From contig OX243811.1 in the NCBI GenBank assembly GCA_945859605.1, positions 63,789,804 through 63,853,803 of the forward strand: a stretch of 64,000 nucleotides of DNA, read 5' to 3'. The DNA is from Lumbricus rubellus. Taxonomy: Eukaryota > Annelida > Clitellata > Crassiclitellata > Lumbricidae. The notes below the pieces were generated by a model. The model was given only the letters and a program-made list of their open reading frames with translations, made no database searches and was not told the origin of the DNA. Positions 45,216 through 58,240 of the stretch are shown here, piece by piece; the first letter of the stretch is position 1; each line of letters starts with the position of its first letter. The translations under genes were made by a program, and so were the position numbers.

Positions 45216-46085
45216 TGTAGCCGTTCTTAGCCTGAGTTTAAAGTCCAGACAAACGAATAAAGAGGTCAAGGTAATCGGAGGATCTAAGATGACGCGTCGA
45301 AATGACAGAGTAGCTTTCGATCAGAAAAATACTTCAGAGCCAGATACCCAATTGAGACTTAACCAAAACAAGAACTTTGAATTGTAGCCTATTATACATG
45401 TAGGTAGCCTAATAGGCCTACGGGCAGAGACGGAGGAAGTCAAGTTGTTCAGTATATTTTTTGGAGTCTCATAATCAGTTAGTGTGAAAGGCGACTGATC
45501 AAGTCTCTCCCTTTTCCATGGTTCAGATTTAGCCAGGACCAGATCCTGTTGCCCAGGGGAGACGACGAGGACGTACTGAAACATCCCCCCATTGTTCAGT
45601 AATGAATGTAGATATGTGGGAGAATCGAGTAAAACGGGCTATGCATAATTAAGTACAGAGTTGAAAGTGATATAATAAATTAAAGAGTTGTTCACTACCG
45701 GTAAGGTGTAATTGCATATATGCGCGTTTTTATATACACCCTATAATTATGGCCTCAACCATAATCATTTTGCTGTGAAGTGAGGGGTTGATATCAGGGC
45801 TGATGGGAGATATTCCAAGATCCTAGACAAAGCAATGATTGTCCCCTAAACTAACTGAAGAGTGAAGACTTGACGAGAGAAAAATATCGAAACCATTGAT
45901 GTAATGAAAGTGCAGGTATGATCCACAATTTTATATTTGTACAAAAATATTTTAAATGGCATTTAGTTCAGTTGCTAATTTTAAGTTTAAACTGATTTAA
46001 GTTGATTCTCGACTAAGCTTATATTATATTTTTGGAAGGCATAATTCTGAAACCTTTATTTTTTTGTTTTATTTTTTCTCGCATT
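45216..46085. other. No gene recognised
   Basis: An 87-codon open frame on the minus strand (45584-45321) has no motif I know. Otherwise AT-rich. Confidence 0.4.
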
Positions 46086-46291
46086 TGCTATAGCGCCCCT
46101 TCAAGCTACGCTACTCAGAGGCGCTCTTGATTACAGCGCGGACACTGCATCGGAGTTTCACGCTGAAGCGCACGAACAATTGCAGGTGAAGGACTTGATC
46201 CAGGTCCCTACGAGGCGGCTTGAGGTGAATTCGAATCTGGAATCCTCCGTCTCCAAGGCACCGAGTCAATCACTGCACCACCGCCCCCCAC
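46086..46291 (-). mobile_element. tRNA-derived SINE
   Basis: Second well-preserved copy of the SINE at 2861-3062: head GGGGGGCGGTGGTGCAG, a mutated B box (AGATTCGAATTC) and the tail GAGCGCCTCTGAGTAG. It lies just past the 3' end of P450 D. Confidence 0.7.
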
Positions 46292-46373
46292 AATATATAA
46301 GTACCTTGACTGTTACATGGTGTTTCTTTTAACATTCAGCGAAACCTAAGAAGTTATTCACAGTCAGTCTACA

Positions 46374-49300
46374 TTAATCTCTCGCAATCATTCGTATGTT
46401 GAATTCGGATGAAGTGAGTAGAGATGATATCGGTTCAATCGGTTTTTCGTCGATGACGCTCTGTCCCTCTGGTGGTCGTATGATGAAACGTTGTACCAAT
46501 CCAGTGAGAATGAAGAATAATTCTGCACGAGCCAAGACTTCACCGAGACAAGAACGCCGTCCTAGTGAACACCGAAAACACAACATTCGCAAAACATCGC
46601 TTTTATTACAATCGTTTGGGTCAAAGAATTGTTAGCAATAGGTGATCAAAAGAGAGGGATACGGAGACTGCAAGCAAGACGCTACAATACAACGAGATAT
46701 TCCTATAGATTAGAATGCTGTAAGGTTACAGAAGATATTGTATATTAATAGCGACACTCAAATCCAAACTACATGGTCGATCTCACTTACTAACCAAGAG
46801 AAAACGGAATAACTGATTCTTTGTTGAATAGCTGACCGTCCTGGTTCAAAAATCTTTCCGGTCGAAATGTTTCCGGATCTTTCCAGACTTTAGGATCCAT
46901 GTGAGCCGCGTAAAGGTTTACCAGAACCTTGACAAACAACACGGACGAATTATATTCTCTATGTATTTTTTGTAAAGTAAACCTAGGCCCCATTTGATTG
47001 TTGCAAAGTATTTTATTTGACGGACTTCTGTATGACAAAAGATGCGCCATCATAAATGTTCACAAAGCTAGGTAAAATCACGCAGTTATTTTCAGCGCGT
47101 AGGCTTTTTAATAATTATCTAATCGTGTATAAGGAAAAAGAGGTATCCGGACGTTTCATCCTCGGACGATTCATCCTCGGACGGTTCATCCCGGACGATT
47201 CATCCAGTGGACGTTTCATCCCCGGACGGTTCATCCCCGGACGGTTCATCCAGTGGACGGTTCATCCAGTGGACGTTTCATCCCAGGACGTTTCATCCAG
47301 GGGACGTTTCATCCCAGGCCGTTTCATCCCCGGACGTTTCATCCCAATGGACGTTTCATCCCAGGACGTTTCATCCCAATGGATGGAATTTAAGCAATTT
47401 AATCCTATAAAATTTCCACTATAATAGATATAAAAAGTCAAAAATATTTGAAATAAAAATAGCTTTCATATAAGAGCACATATTAAGCCTATAATTATAA
47501 CAGAATGAATCGTCAGTAATTAAATATCATAAAAGAACACGCAAGCTTAAGGTACTAAAAACACATAAAAGTCAAGAAATACTTGGAAGAAAATAGATAT
47601 ATTAGAACACATAAGCCTATAAAACATGCAATAAAATCTAGATGAAAATATATAAAAAATAGGAGTAAAATAGATATCATATAAAAACAAATAAGCCTAG
47701 GCCTCTAAACATGTAGCATGCAATTAAATATAATAAAAGGAACACATAGCCTAAGTCTAAAAAAAATGCAATTGAAAAGATATAAAACGTGTATAATACT
47801 TGTATTAAAGTAAAAGCTCTAAACATACTATCTGAACATTCTTGGGGAAGGGGGGCTAGAGGGGCTTTCTAGGGGGGATAAGCCCGGGATAAAATACCAT
47901 TTTCATGGTAAAAAAAATTTCGGGACCTACTTCAGGTTCGACTAATGTATCACATTATTCTCTCTATTTATTTTCCGGGATGAACCGTCCGGAGATGAAC
48001 CGTCCGGGGATGAACCGTCCACTGGATGAACCGTCCTGGGATGAACCGTCCACTGGATGAACCGTCCACTGGATGAACCGTCCGGGGATGAACCGTCCGG
48101 GGATGAAACGTCCACTGGATGAATCGTCCGGGATGAATCGTCCGGGGATGAATCGTCCTGGGATGAAACGTCCTAGAATCGAAAAAGATTGTTAGCACAT
48201 AAAGAGATTTTAAATTGTTTAAATCCAATGGAGGCTTTGTGGTCATCAAAATCACTCTCATAGGCTTGCGAGACAAACTTCACAATTATAGGCTACTTTG
48301 GTTTTAAACCGTTTTATCTTTCAATAATTTATCATTAGGCTAATAGGCCTACATGTAGTCTATATCGTGGAACTCCAATGGAAACTTTAGAACGCAGGAA
48401 ACGTTGTGATCATGATATCACCTGGTTTCTTTGAGACACCTAAATTCTAGATGGGAATGAATTTCTTTAACAAACTAAAAAAATCATAAAACCTGTGCAA
48501 TTTAACGGAAACACACCTGAATTAATGTGTCCATGCCACTAAAAGTCTAAAAATGAGTACGAAATAGGCCTATAACTCATCTTTTGGTGATAGCGTCTAT
48601 AAAGACATCAGCAATAATTTTTTTTGTTAAACATTCAATGGAATAATAATTACCAATGTGTCTGCTGGAACAAAGTAGTCGCCAACATTGGTGTCAGTGA
48701 GTGTCGTACGAGGAAGACTCAGTGGAGACAAAGTTTTCCAGCGCATTATCTCCGTTATTGTTGCCTCAACAAACGGTAGTCTGGGTTGGTCAGTGATTGA
48801 CGGAAGTCTACCTTTAGGAACGATGGCATCAATGTCTGCTCTCAGACGATTCTGTACATCCGGGTTGTTGGCTAAGGCAACTACTGCCCAAAGAAGGGTA
48901 TTTGCTGCAGTATCACTTCCACTTATAACGAAATCTCGAAGTGTGAAGCGCTGTTGTTCATCATCGTAATTTTTTTCCCACGCGGTCCATGTATCTGCGC
49001 ACAAAGCAATCTTCTGCACCGTCTTCCAGGCTCTTTTCAGTCTCTGCTTTAATGATCTTATGCATCATCTTCTGACTTTCGACGTACTCTCGCAATTTAT
49101 TTCGATGAAAAGGGAGAAATCTAAGAATCGGGGCAACCTCTAAGGGGAAATCCACATTGTCAAAGCCTCGCTTGACTTGGATTGCAAGTTCAGTCATTCC
49201 TAGGTGGTAGTGCTGTCGGCGTCCAAATAGAATGTTCATGGTGATGTTCATCGTACAGAGATGCACAAGTTCTCTGGGATTAAATGATTCTCCATTTTGC

Positions 49301-51936
49301 TTCAGCAAATGATCTGTGATGAATTCAATCTCTGTTAGGATCCTTGATTCCATCATGCTTTTAACTCCGAATCCCAATTGCTTTAAAATTGAGAGTGAGA
49401 GTTGGTGATACTTCTTCCATTCTTGAGTAGTATTCATAGCAATCAAACCTGGAATCACGTGATATATACTATAATATAGCATTGGTCGTTATCTCCTCAA
49501 TTAATATACTATAGAAGAAATATAAAGGGCGCAGTAATATTTAGAAATCCAGTGTTCAGCGGCATTCAGATGTCTTTGGTTTCTACGTTGCAGCAACCAA
49601 GTTCTATGCTATATTATAGTATATATCACGCGATTTTTTATCTATTATCCTAATGATAGAATATTACTTGAATCTATGAATTGTTCAGATATACATGTAT
49701 ATGGCAATTAATACGAATTGGTAATCGGTTTATTGCAAGCCATTATGACGGTGTAGGCCTGAAACACCATACCAAGAAGCAGACCCTTTTTACGGTACGT
49801 TAACGATAAGCAGCTCAACCCGTTCCAATTAGTGTGTACAGTGTAATACTCATTACACAATTTTGAAATTGAAAAATAGACATGGAATTAATTTTTCCGC
49901 GGTATGAGTGGCTGCTTTTTTATTACAGTTTGCAGCATCATAGCCGGGCTAAACGCTAGCTTTGTTAAACTAAAGTTAGGGTAGGGTGGGGCAAAACGCC
50001 CCCTTTAACGTTTGACAGCACCCACAGTAAAGTTGCGCCATCTGAAGTCAACCAAAATTGGTGAAACGTAGCTGCATTATATGGACTATTCAGTAGAAAT
50101 GTTGATTTTACTTAATGTTAAACCAATTCGAGAAAACTCAATTTTTATTCAACTAGTGTAAAAGGGCTTCTTGCCCCATACCTGGGGCAAGAAGCCCTTT
50201 TACATGGGGCAAGAAGCCCAATGGCGTACATCTGCATTCAACTAGTGTAAAAGTGCTTCTTGCCCCATACATGGGGCAAGAAGCCCTTTTACATGGGGCA
50301 TTATATACCATAGAAACATTCTTTTAGCCTACACAATATTGCCCAAAGCAAGGACAATTATATGAATAGGCCTGTATATTTTGTAACATTAAAAATTATA
50401 TGAAACTAACCAAATTTATTGATGAAATTGGCGTTTCCATCTGTATTGGGGGAAAACGCCCCGTGCGGGGCGTTTTGCCCCAACAGCGTATGAGGCCTTT
50501 TCCCCACATCCATGGTTGTCTGCTATTATTGATTTTGTCGGTTCTTTATTAAATTGAATTGATAACTTTAAACTATATTTCTGTTGTGCACTTATTGAGC
50601 TAAATAATGACATAAGGCTCATGCCGATCCCTTAAACATGAAATTAATTACAGCTGAATGAACTGCATACGAGAATTAGAAAATAGACACGAAAAACAAA
50701 CTTTTATTTCCTGTCTTCCACCGAAACAAGAAATTGGTCACGTTTTAACTTCTTATAATTCTTAATGGCGTCTGCTGTCATGGGCAGCTATCAAATCCCA
50801 CCAAAAGTCGCCAACTGCAAAGATATTCAGCGGGGGCGTATTCCCCACACTAGGCGTTATGCCCCACCCTACCCTACTTTTCGGTTAAGTAGTGAATTCC
50901 ATCAATGTGTCGAAAAAAGTTTTTGTATTCTGACCTTTACAAGCGGGATTGATAACGGTTTCGCTGTAAAGTGGGCTTCTTCCTGAGAATGCAGACGAAT
51001 GGTTAACGAGTGCATCTTCGATCGCCTCTCTGCTATTCAGAACTAGAACCGGCCTAAAACGTAGATTTGAAATGCACTTCATTCTTATGTAGGCGTCGAC
51101 TGATTGTGGATTTCAGTTGTCTGATAGCTGAACAAAGAAATTTATGTTCTGCAGCATTTTCTTCCAGTGGCACCTCGGGTCCTAGGTAGGCTGGTGCCGT
51201 CTAAAGCCCTAGGCCCGGGTAAACTGCAAACTTGGCCCTTTGACCTCGTATTAGATTTAGCTCTAGTGGCACTGTGGCACATCAAAAGAATAACGAAATT
51301 ATAGCTTACGTTGTATAAAAGAGGGAGTAGGGGAAACAAAATTGAAACTTATAGGTTGTTGTCGAACATTGTGAGGAGATTGAAGAATAAACCAGCGCAT
51401 CATGATATTCATGTTCTCAGCTTCATCTAGCACCTATAGCCTAATAATTTTTTTTATATTCATCTCTAATATGCTGGTTTTCAATGCCTATCAATTAACG
51501 TACTTACACCGCCACCAATGTTCTTCTTTATTCGGACATTGACTATTATTTACAGTCTAGACTCTAGACAAACCATGTCACTTCAAAATAGACTACACTT
51601 CTAGATACGAATGTTTGTGCAAGAATTTGAACAGGTAGGCCTATGGGAAAAATGCAATGGGATCGCATAATAGGCTAATTCAAGCCTATTGCTTGCCACT
51701 TACTTGTATCCAGCTCTGAAGGTAAAGATGGGTCCAAACTGTCCCACTTTTCTCATGAAGAAGTCTGCAATGTTATTGAATCCTCGTAGGAAAGGTAAGG
51801 ATCCGACCAGTGGCAGAGATGGAAGAGAAGGAGGATAACGACGACTAACCTTCTCCGTGGTATTCCACCACCGCAGAAAAACATGGGCAGACAACCACAA
51901 CCCGAGAAAAATAAGCAATTCAACTGGCAACTCCAT
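46374..51936 (-). CDS. Cytochrome P450 D, with one apparent frameshift
   Basis: Five exons: 51936-51704, 51053-50935, 49448-48654, 46927-46795, 46561-46374. Anchor [15 protein letters not shown], hinge [25 protein letters not shown] and SLGRRSCLG are all present. Exon 3 is 795 nt, one more than in every intact copy: an A7 run (48970-48976 on the plus strand as T7) shifts frame at about codon 276, before the I helix; six A would keep frame. This could be a sequencing error or a real inactivation. The I-helix motif reads SGSDTA rather than AGSDTT, losing the second Thr thought to help oxygen activation. A MITE ends about 8 bases from the exon 3 acceptor. Met 51939 is an alternative start. If working, an ER-bound monooxygenase. 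Confidence 0.8.
47142..48179. mobile_element. Phrase-repeat MULE-like element, family 4
   Basis: Left array (47149-47385) repeats GGACGTTTCATCCC-like phrases; right array (47978-48174) repeats the inverse, GGATGAACCGTCC. The left end is GGTATCCGGACG; the right end is degraded. Flanks GGAAAAAGA (47133-47141) and CGAAAAAGA (48180-48188) are a 9-bp duplication with one difference. Core is AT-rich and non-coding. It lies in intron 3 of P450 D. Confidence 0.75.
49459..49629. mobile_element. Small MITE beside the exon 3 acceptor of D
   Basis: GTGATATATACTATAATATA at 49459-49478 is repeated inverted at 49610-49629, with three more matching bases inwards. At 171 bp with AT-rich inverted ends it looks like a MITE; I cannot fix a target duplication. 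It supplies the sequence immediately upstream of the splice acceptor. Confidence 0.6.
49975..50885. mobile_element. Foldback-like element with GGGGCAAAACGCC ends
   Basis: Left end TAGGGTAGGGTGGGGCA (49977-49993) is repeated inverted at about 50860-50876. Inside are palindromic copies of GGGGCAAGAAGCCC (50160-50300) and GGGGCGTTTTGCCCC (near 50461-50480). No coding sequence and no clear target duplication. It lies in intron 2 of P450 D. Confidence 0.6.
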
Positions 51937-51939
51937 CAT

Positions 51940-53322
51940 ACTTTCCTTCCAAAGGAAGCAAACCGCAATCGAAAATGTAGTGTAACTCGCACAAAGACAT
52001 TCACAGCGAGTGAATAAACACTCGTATTAGGCTATAAAGCAGGGTATTGCAATGCGAGAGGTTGTTGTTGTATTCGGGCAAGTTTTAATGAAAGGCGTGT
52101 TCATGCACAGGCTTGAGGCTAAACTCAGCGTAAACATAGCAACAATATGGTGTTATATTTCACAGCTCGATGACAGTGTACTATTTAACGGACATAGCCT
52201 AAACTGTAGGCCTACGACTGCTCAAGCTAGGCTACGCTGTGGTTCGTTTGCTGCGCTGTTGTCAACATGTTATTGCTTAACCTGATTGGTCTGATATATA
52301 ATTATATTACGGTAGGCCTATGTCATTCTTGCGTATAGCATGTTCAGTTATAAACAACTTATTTGTGGAGCCAAGTTTCTTGCTGCCCGTTGTGGCTAGA
52401 CATAATTTCTATGGGTGGCTTGCTTTCAGATGCCCTGAAAACACTATGCTTCATATTCAATGAATGGATAAATCAAGGTTAAGGGTCGGAATTGCGATTC
52501 TGACCTCGAGAGACACGCACTAGATTTGATCTGATCACTTTGCTTGAATTTATAAGACTAATAAATATGGTATGCCCTACTCTATTGTACAAAGCATCAT
52601 GACTAATGTCTTAAACCCAATGTTGGAAGTTAAAAGGATTTGAACGCTGCATAACCAGGTATCGGCTGAAATGAAAATCATTCCACTTCAGTTGGAAAGA
52701 CGAAAACGATCACGTCGCAAAGCTTTAGGCTTAGATACATTGATACACAATTATACATTGCTTCATTCTACAACTATTGCTAGACTAATGTACAATATGA
52801 AACGTACTCTAGGTGAGTCAGTGCTATTAAAAAAGCAAACTTATATCGAATAAGAGACAAAGAAAGAGAAGAGTTTTAATCAAAACTATTGTGGCCTACA
52901 AGTGGGCTAAATGATTGCAGAACATCACATCTTTTGTTGAAGATGATTCAGTGAATCCAGATTGTTGGAAAGTGAGACTCCGGTAAGTTCTGATGTTTGG
53001 TGAGAGATTGGTTTCTTTACCAAATAATTATTGCTTATTTCTTTACGGAGACTAATTCGAACAAGGCATGACTTGATCAAGGAGCCTGAGTCAAGGAAGG
53101 CTGGCGGTCATCTACTCTGCTATCTTGGTGATCGTCTTAAACAGATGACATAGTAGGCATACACTGGAAAGGAAGTCAGAAAACAGATAAAAGAGTTTTT
53201 GTAGGTGATAATAAAGAACTGAGTTAACTGTATGAGCACTTGAGCAGGTCCAGCAAATGAGCAAAAGGAAAGAGGGGAAATACGTCGGAAGACCGTAGCC
53301 GAGAGAGCAAACATTAGACCGA
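51940..53322. other. Spacer between P450 D and E, no gene recognised
   Basis: This holds the presumed promoter of D on the left and the 3' flank of E on the right. No long open frame with a known motif and no bounded repeat. Confidence 0.5.
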
Positions 53323-56300
53323 TTATATTCTTGGTATCATTCGCAATTTAAATGAATCTGGAACAGCTAAGACTCCAATAACTGTCTCGACGTCAATCCT
53401 TGTCTGGCCCTCTGGTGGTCGAACAGTGAAGCGTTGAAGCAGACCAGTGATGATTAGAAATATCTCAAGACGAGCCAGTGCTTCTCCGAGACACGAGCGA
53501 CGACCTGAGTGTGACAAACAGAATAACAACTCGTCAGTTTTCTATGACGCACTTTATGAAACTAAACAAAATAATGCTGTGAATTTTGTAATGTTTTTCT
53601 TGCTCACAAATATTAGATCTATTATTGTACATCTAAAAAGCAATGTAGGCTAGGCTACTCATCGAGAATTTTAAACTCATACAAAGAACGTTTCATTAGT
53701 AGGCCTGTGTAGACTATCAGCGGTATTGCCCGATGGGGGGGATGCCTCCTCCTCGACTTTGACAAGTGATTGACTCTTTGTTGATCAGGCACTGCTTTCA
53801 TTGGCCTACTAAACTAAAAATAATGCTATAATAATATTATTGTTAGTGTGCGACCCTTCACTTTTGTTATCATCTATTCCATACTCTTCTATGATCAATA
53901 GGCCTACTAACAGCTCAATGTCTTACCTTGCATTTCTTTATAAGGCATATTTTAACATCAACCTCAACATTGTATTAACCCTGTAAGTGAGACAGCCGAG
54001 TCTTTAGTTTAATGAGATAATTTGTAAAGTATATAAAGACTTAGTTGCATTCATCCTTTCTCGTAATTATCTGAATGAGTAATGCACATACCGATGCTAA
54101 ATGGAATGACTCGGTTGCTATCGATGACATTGTTCTCATCGTCCAAGAACCGTTCTGGACGAAACACTTCCGGATCTTTCCAGACTTTCGGATCCATGTG
54201 CAGCGCGTAAAGATTTGGCCACACCTGCAATAATTGCAATACTGTTTCAACCCAAACCCGTTAGAGGCTGAAAGATGTGCAGAGCCATTCAAAGCAATTT
54301 ATCATTGTGGATCCTGAAAAATTTATATACAATTATTATACATGTTCCAAAGTACTTGTTATGTCCAGGCCACACTGACGAATCATATTAAAATAACTGA
54401 ATGCAGCATTATGCAGGCACAAGGTTATAGGGCCTAATAAAAATGTAGTGAGATTTCTTTCTCGATGTTTGCTAAAGCGTGTGTAGGCCTAATAGTCACG
54501 CTATAAACTTGGCCCATAGTTAATCCAAAATGAAAATCGTAGCCGTTTTATTACCTACGGTACTTTGCAGATGAAATATCCCTACAAACGCATTATTTCA
54601 TATTTCAAAACACTAAGTTTCCTTTAAAGTGAAGTCAATGCCTTAAACTTCCACCTCCTGCATAACTTAAAAACGCACCTAACACAATTATATAGGCTAT
54701 TATGGTAATGGCTAATGTACAATATAAGGTAGGCTAAGCATGACTTTGTTATAATATAAATATATTATATTTACCCCGGTTCCTTTGGGTACAAAGTATC
54801 CGTTCACTGTACTGTCGCTCAGCGTCACCCGTGGTATTGAGATTATAGCCAAAGTTTTCCATCTCATCACTTCCAGCGTACACGCCTGCACAAACGGTAG
54901 TCTACTCTGATCACCGGCAGATGGCAACCTATCGCGAGGTATGACATCATCTATTTCCCGCTGCAGACGTTCCTGGACTTCCGGGTAATTTGCAAGCATC
55001 AGCACAAACCACAGCAACGTGTTCTTTGTTGTATCACTGCCAGCTGTAACCAAATCCCTGAGTGTAAAACTCAGTTGCTCACGGTCGTAATCTGGACCAA
55101 GTTGTTCAATGTATCTACGCACGAAGCAGTCAGCAGCGCCTGGTTTTAGACTTTCCTCGACTTCTTCTTTGAAAATCTCCTGCATTCTCCGCTCGCTGTC
55201 TACATGCATGCACAATTTCTTTCTGTAATAGGGAAGAAATCGCACTATAGGAGCTATGTCAAACGCATTGTCAAGTCCTTCGAATGATCTTTTCATCCGA
55301 TAAGCAAGCTCACTTGCCCCATGTTCATAGTCACGTCGACGTCCAAAAATGATGTTAATTACTACGTTGGTTGCACCGAGCATCAGCAAATCTTCTGGGT
55401 CGAAGATCTCTCCGTTTTTCTTTTGAACGTATTCTGTGATGGCTTCGACCTCCATGAGGATTCTCGTCTCCATTGTGTTTTTGACTCCGAATCCGAATTC
55501 TTTCAGGATGGACAGTGATAGCTGATGGTACTTCTTCCATTCCGGAGAAGTGTTCATAGAAGACAAACCTTGGAAGGCAAAATACAAAACAATGTTCTCA
55601 AAGAAACTGAAAGCAGTGAAGCTCTAAACTTAGCCGAGTTTATTAATTGAAAGTGAAATAACCAAACTGGCAGGCCTAAGTTTAGCCTATGCGGGTTATG
55701 TTGCTGTAGTAATGAGTTTTGGTTCATACCTCTAGTGTTTGGATTCACGATTCCTTCCGTGAATATCGGGTCTCTGCCAGAGAAAGCATAACTTTGCTTC
55801 ACCAAAGCTTCATCGATGACTTCTCTGCTATTCAATGTCAAGATGAGACTACAACATAATAATAATGGACGGCAGTTAAAGCAATATTTTGTCAGCGCTA
55901 CGTATAATTTTTATTTTGTAGCTTTAGGCCTATAGACTATATGGCCTATTGAATCTTTACAAATCAAGCAGGATGCGTTTATTTGGTGATCATCGAGATG
56001 CGAAAAGAACCATTCCTTGAAAGAACCTATTTCAGGTTTGATTTAAATTCTTTGAATTTTAGCCTTACTCTGTTACAAAGTGAAAATTAACTATAAACAT
56101 TGAAAGACGTAATTGTTTTCACTTACTTGTTGCCTGCTTTGAACGTGAAGACCGGACCAAGTTCATCGGCTTTTCTCATGAAGAATTCCGCCAGGTTATC
56201 AAAGCCACTTATAAATGGCAATGATCCGACCAGTGGCAAAGATGGAAGCGACGGTGGAAGCAGACGCTTGGCTTTTCCTTTCGACATCCACCACCGCAGA

Positions 56301-56359
56301 ACGAAATGGGAACCCCAGAAAATTCCGACGAAGACGATTACCTCCGCTGGCCTCAACAT
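53323..56359 (-). CDS. Cytochrome P450 E (CYP2 clan, second subfamily)
   Basis: Compact and intact: exons 56359-56127, 55848-55730, 55568-54775, 54224-54092, 53504-53323; 486 residues. Anchor MLRPAEVIVFVGIFWG, hinge [16 protein letters not shown]-helix AGSDTT at about 293-298, ExxR (EVMR), FRPERF and FSIGRRSCLG with axial Cys 431. All splice sites are GT-AG. It differs from A-D in exon 3 (QKKNGEIFDPEDLL, AGSDTTKNTLLW) and in a last exon two codons shorter, features shared with F, so E and F form a separate branch. Role: ER-bound monooxygenase working with a P450 reductase; substrate unknown. It has the shortest introns of the cluster and no identified transposon inside. Confidence 0.92.
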
Positions 56360-58174
56360 AATTATTATTTCGTGTTTCTGGCGATGAACGGACGACGGTC
56401 TCAGATGAAAACCTATGATTCACGAAATCAATAAAAATCTCTATTCTAACATCATTCACAGTTCACGTCTTGCATATTTTTGTTACAGTATTATGATTAT
56501 ATTTATGCATGCATGAGACGATGTCTCCATGTCATGTACGTATTTATTTAGGATACGTATGTATAAGTGGCTGTATGTTGGTATGAATATAATTTCGCAT
56601 GCTTGCATGCATATAAGTAGGCTATGTATCAATCAATCATTCAGAGTTCATTATATATTTATGTGCAGGGCTTTAAATCTGCCTGGACGGTCATGAACGG
56701 CGTCCATGCACTTATTTTAAAATCAATCAAAATCAATTTTCGTTTAATCAAAACTTCAGGCTGGCAGAACGCAGCATGTTACATACATCTAATTTCACAA
56801 AGGTTTTATATATAAGTTCAGTTTATCTGAATGCATCCTGCCACGTATTGGCCAGCACAGACCAGAAACGTAAGGGGCGTCCAGGCACTTCTTTTGGAAA
56901 GGTAAAGGGCGTACAGCACAGGTACTTATTTTTCCACACTTAAGCACTGGGTAATGTGGGTATATATATAAATTTATATATACATGTAGGTCTATCACGT
57001 CTGTATTTATTTTTGTAGGACTGTGTGTGAATGAATGCAAAAAACTATATTTGGAATCGCATTATATTGTTTCTATAAATTAATGGATCACCTCTCGCAA
57101 TGCACACAATGTAGAGACGCAATGTATGCAAGTGTGTATAATAATGCATTATAGTAGGTTCTGTGTTTGTATGCATGTATGCATCCAGAAATACAGCGTG
57201 TTTCAAATATCTCAAAGAGGAACTAAAGACATGGCTATCAAACAGATGAGCTTTTTAATACGCTTTGAAATGTCTATGATTGAATAGGGTCAAGTGCATC
57301 AACAGTTAAGCCTACAGAACTTCAGAAGGCTATGTGTGCGCAACGGAGACACATTGCATTAGGCTACCGTATGTATTTGTGCGCATGCATATCAGTAGGC
57401 CCTACCTTCATCATTAAGTACCTAATTTTATTTATGCAGTGATGTATGCAGAGGTATAAGTCTAGTTAGCTTACACTGGTGCCTATTATATTTACACAAG
57501 TAATGACATGCGTTCATATTGCAACACGCAGAGTCATGCGTAGCCTACGCGTAGCCTACGTACGTATGCGTACGCTTAGAGCATTTAACTGCGCATATTG
57601 ACTCCGATTAAGAGTTTGCCTACTTTCTAATGCAATGCATACTGCAAATGATTGGTATATTTACCACTTACCAAGTCTTTAAGGTTGCACTTTAATTCGA
57701 CAGTTACAGTTTCGTTGAACCTCTGTGTTAGCAAAACTACATGTATGCGTTGCAACTTGCAACGCTAGCTCAGCGTTTACTTACCCTGACCTTCATATCT
57801 CCAGTCACTTGGATTAGGCTATTCACGCTATGCGCAGAAACACAGTGTCCAGAAAAATGCGTTCTGGTCTGTTGGCTGAGTATTATTTTGTGAAAGTAAA
57901 GCAAAAATGGAAGCTTCTGTTTTTACTTACATTCGGTTGGCAAGTTTCTTAGTTCGGACCCTTTAAAATGACTTGCTCTCGGCCTATGACGTTGGCGTCA
58001 TTAGGATCACGCATTCTAAAAATTTCTAACCATACGGATTACCGGTTTACTTTGAGAGACAACTGTTAAAGTCTAAAATTGTGCAGTCCATGAAATAATA
58101 GTTTTATAGAAGACTAATTGTTCTAAACTAGATGGAAATTTGACATAAACTGAAAATACTGACAAGAATGTGAT

Positions 58175-58240
58175 ATGCGCCTCTAAGTAGGCTCTATATT
58201 TTATAATGGGCGCTATATGAACTTTTTGAATGAATGAATA
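58175..58240 (+). mobile_element. LINE/SINE 3' tail fragment
   Basis: GCGCCTCTAAGTAGGCTC, GGGCGCTATATGAA and GAATGAATGAAT repeat the tail seen at 2790-2850. Confidence 0.5.

Noticed and set aside
47142..48179. The two GGACG/GGATG arrays as independent minisatellites
   Set aside because: They are inverted relative to each other and bounded by a 9-bp duplication, which is better explained by one transposon.
52671..52853. 60-codon open frame between P450 D and E
   Set aside because: No motif and no supporting exon; expected by chance in AT-rich DNA.
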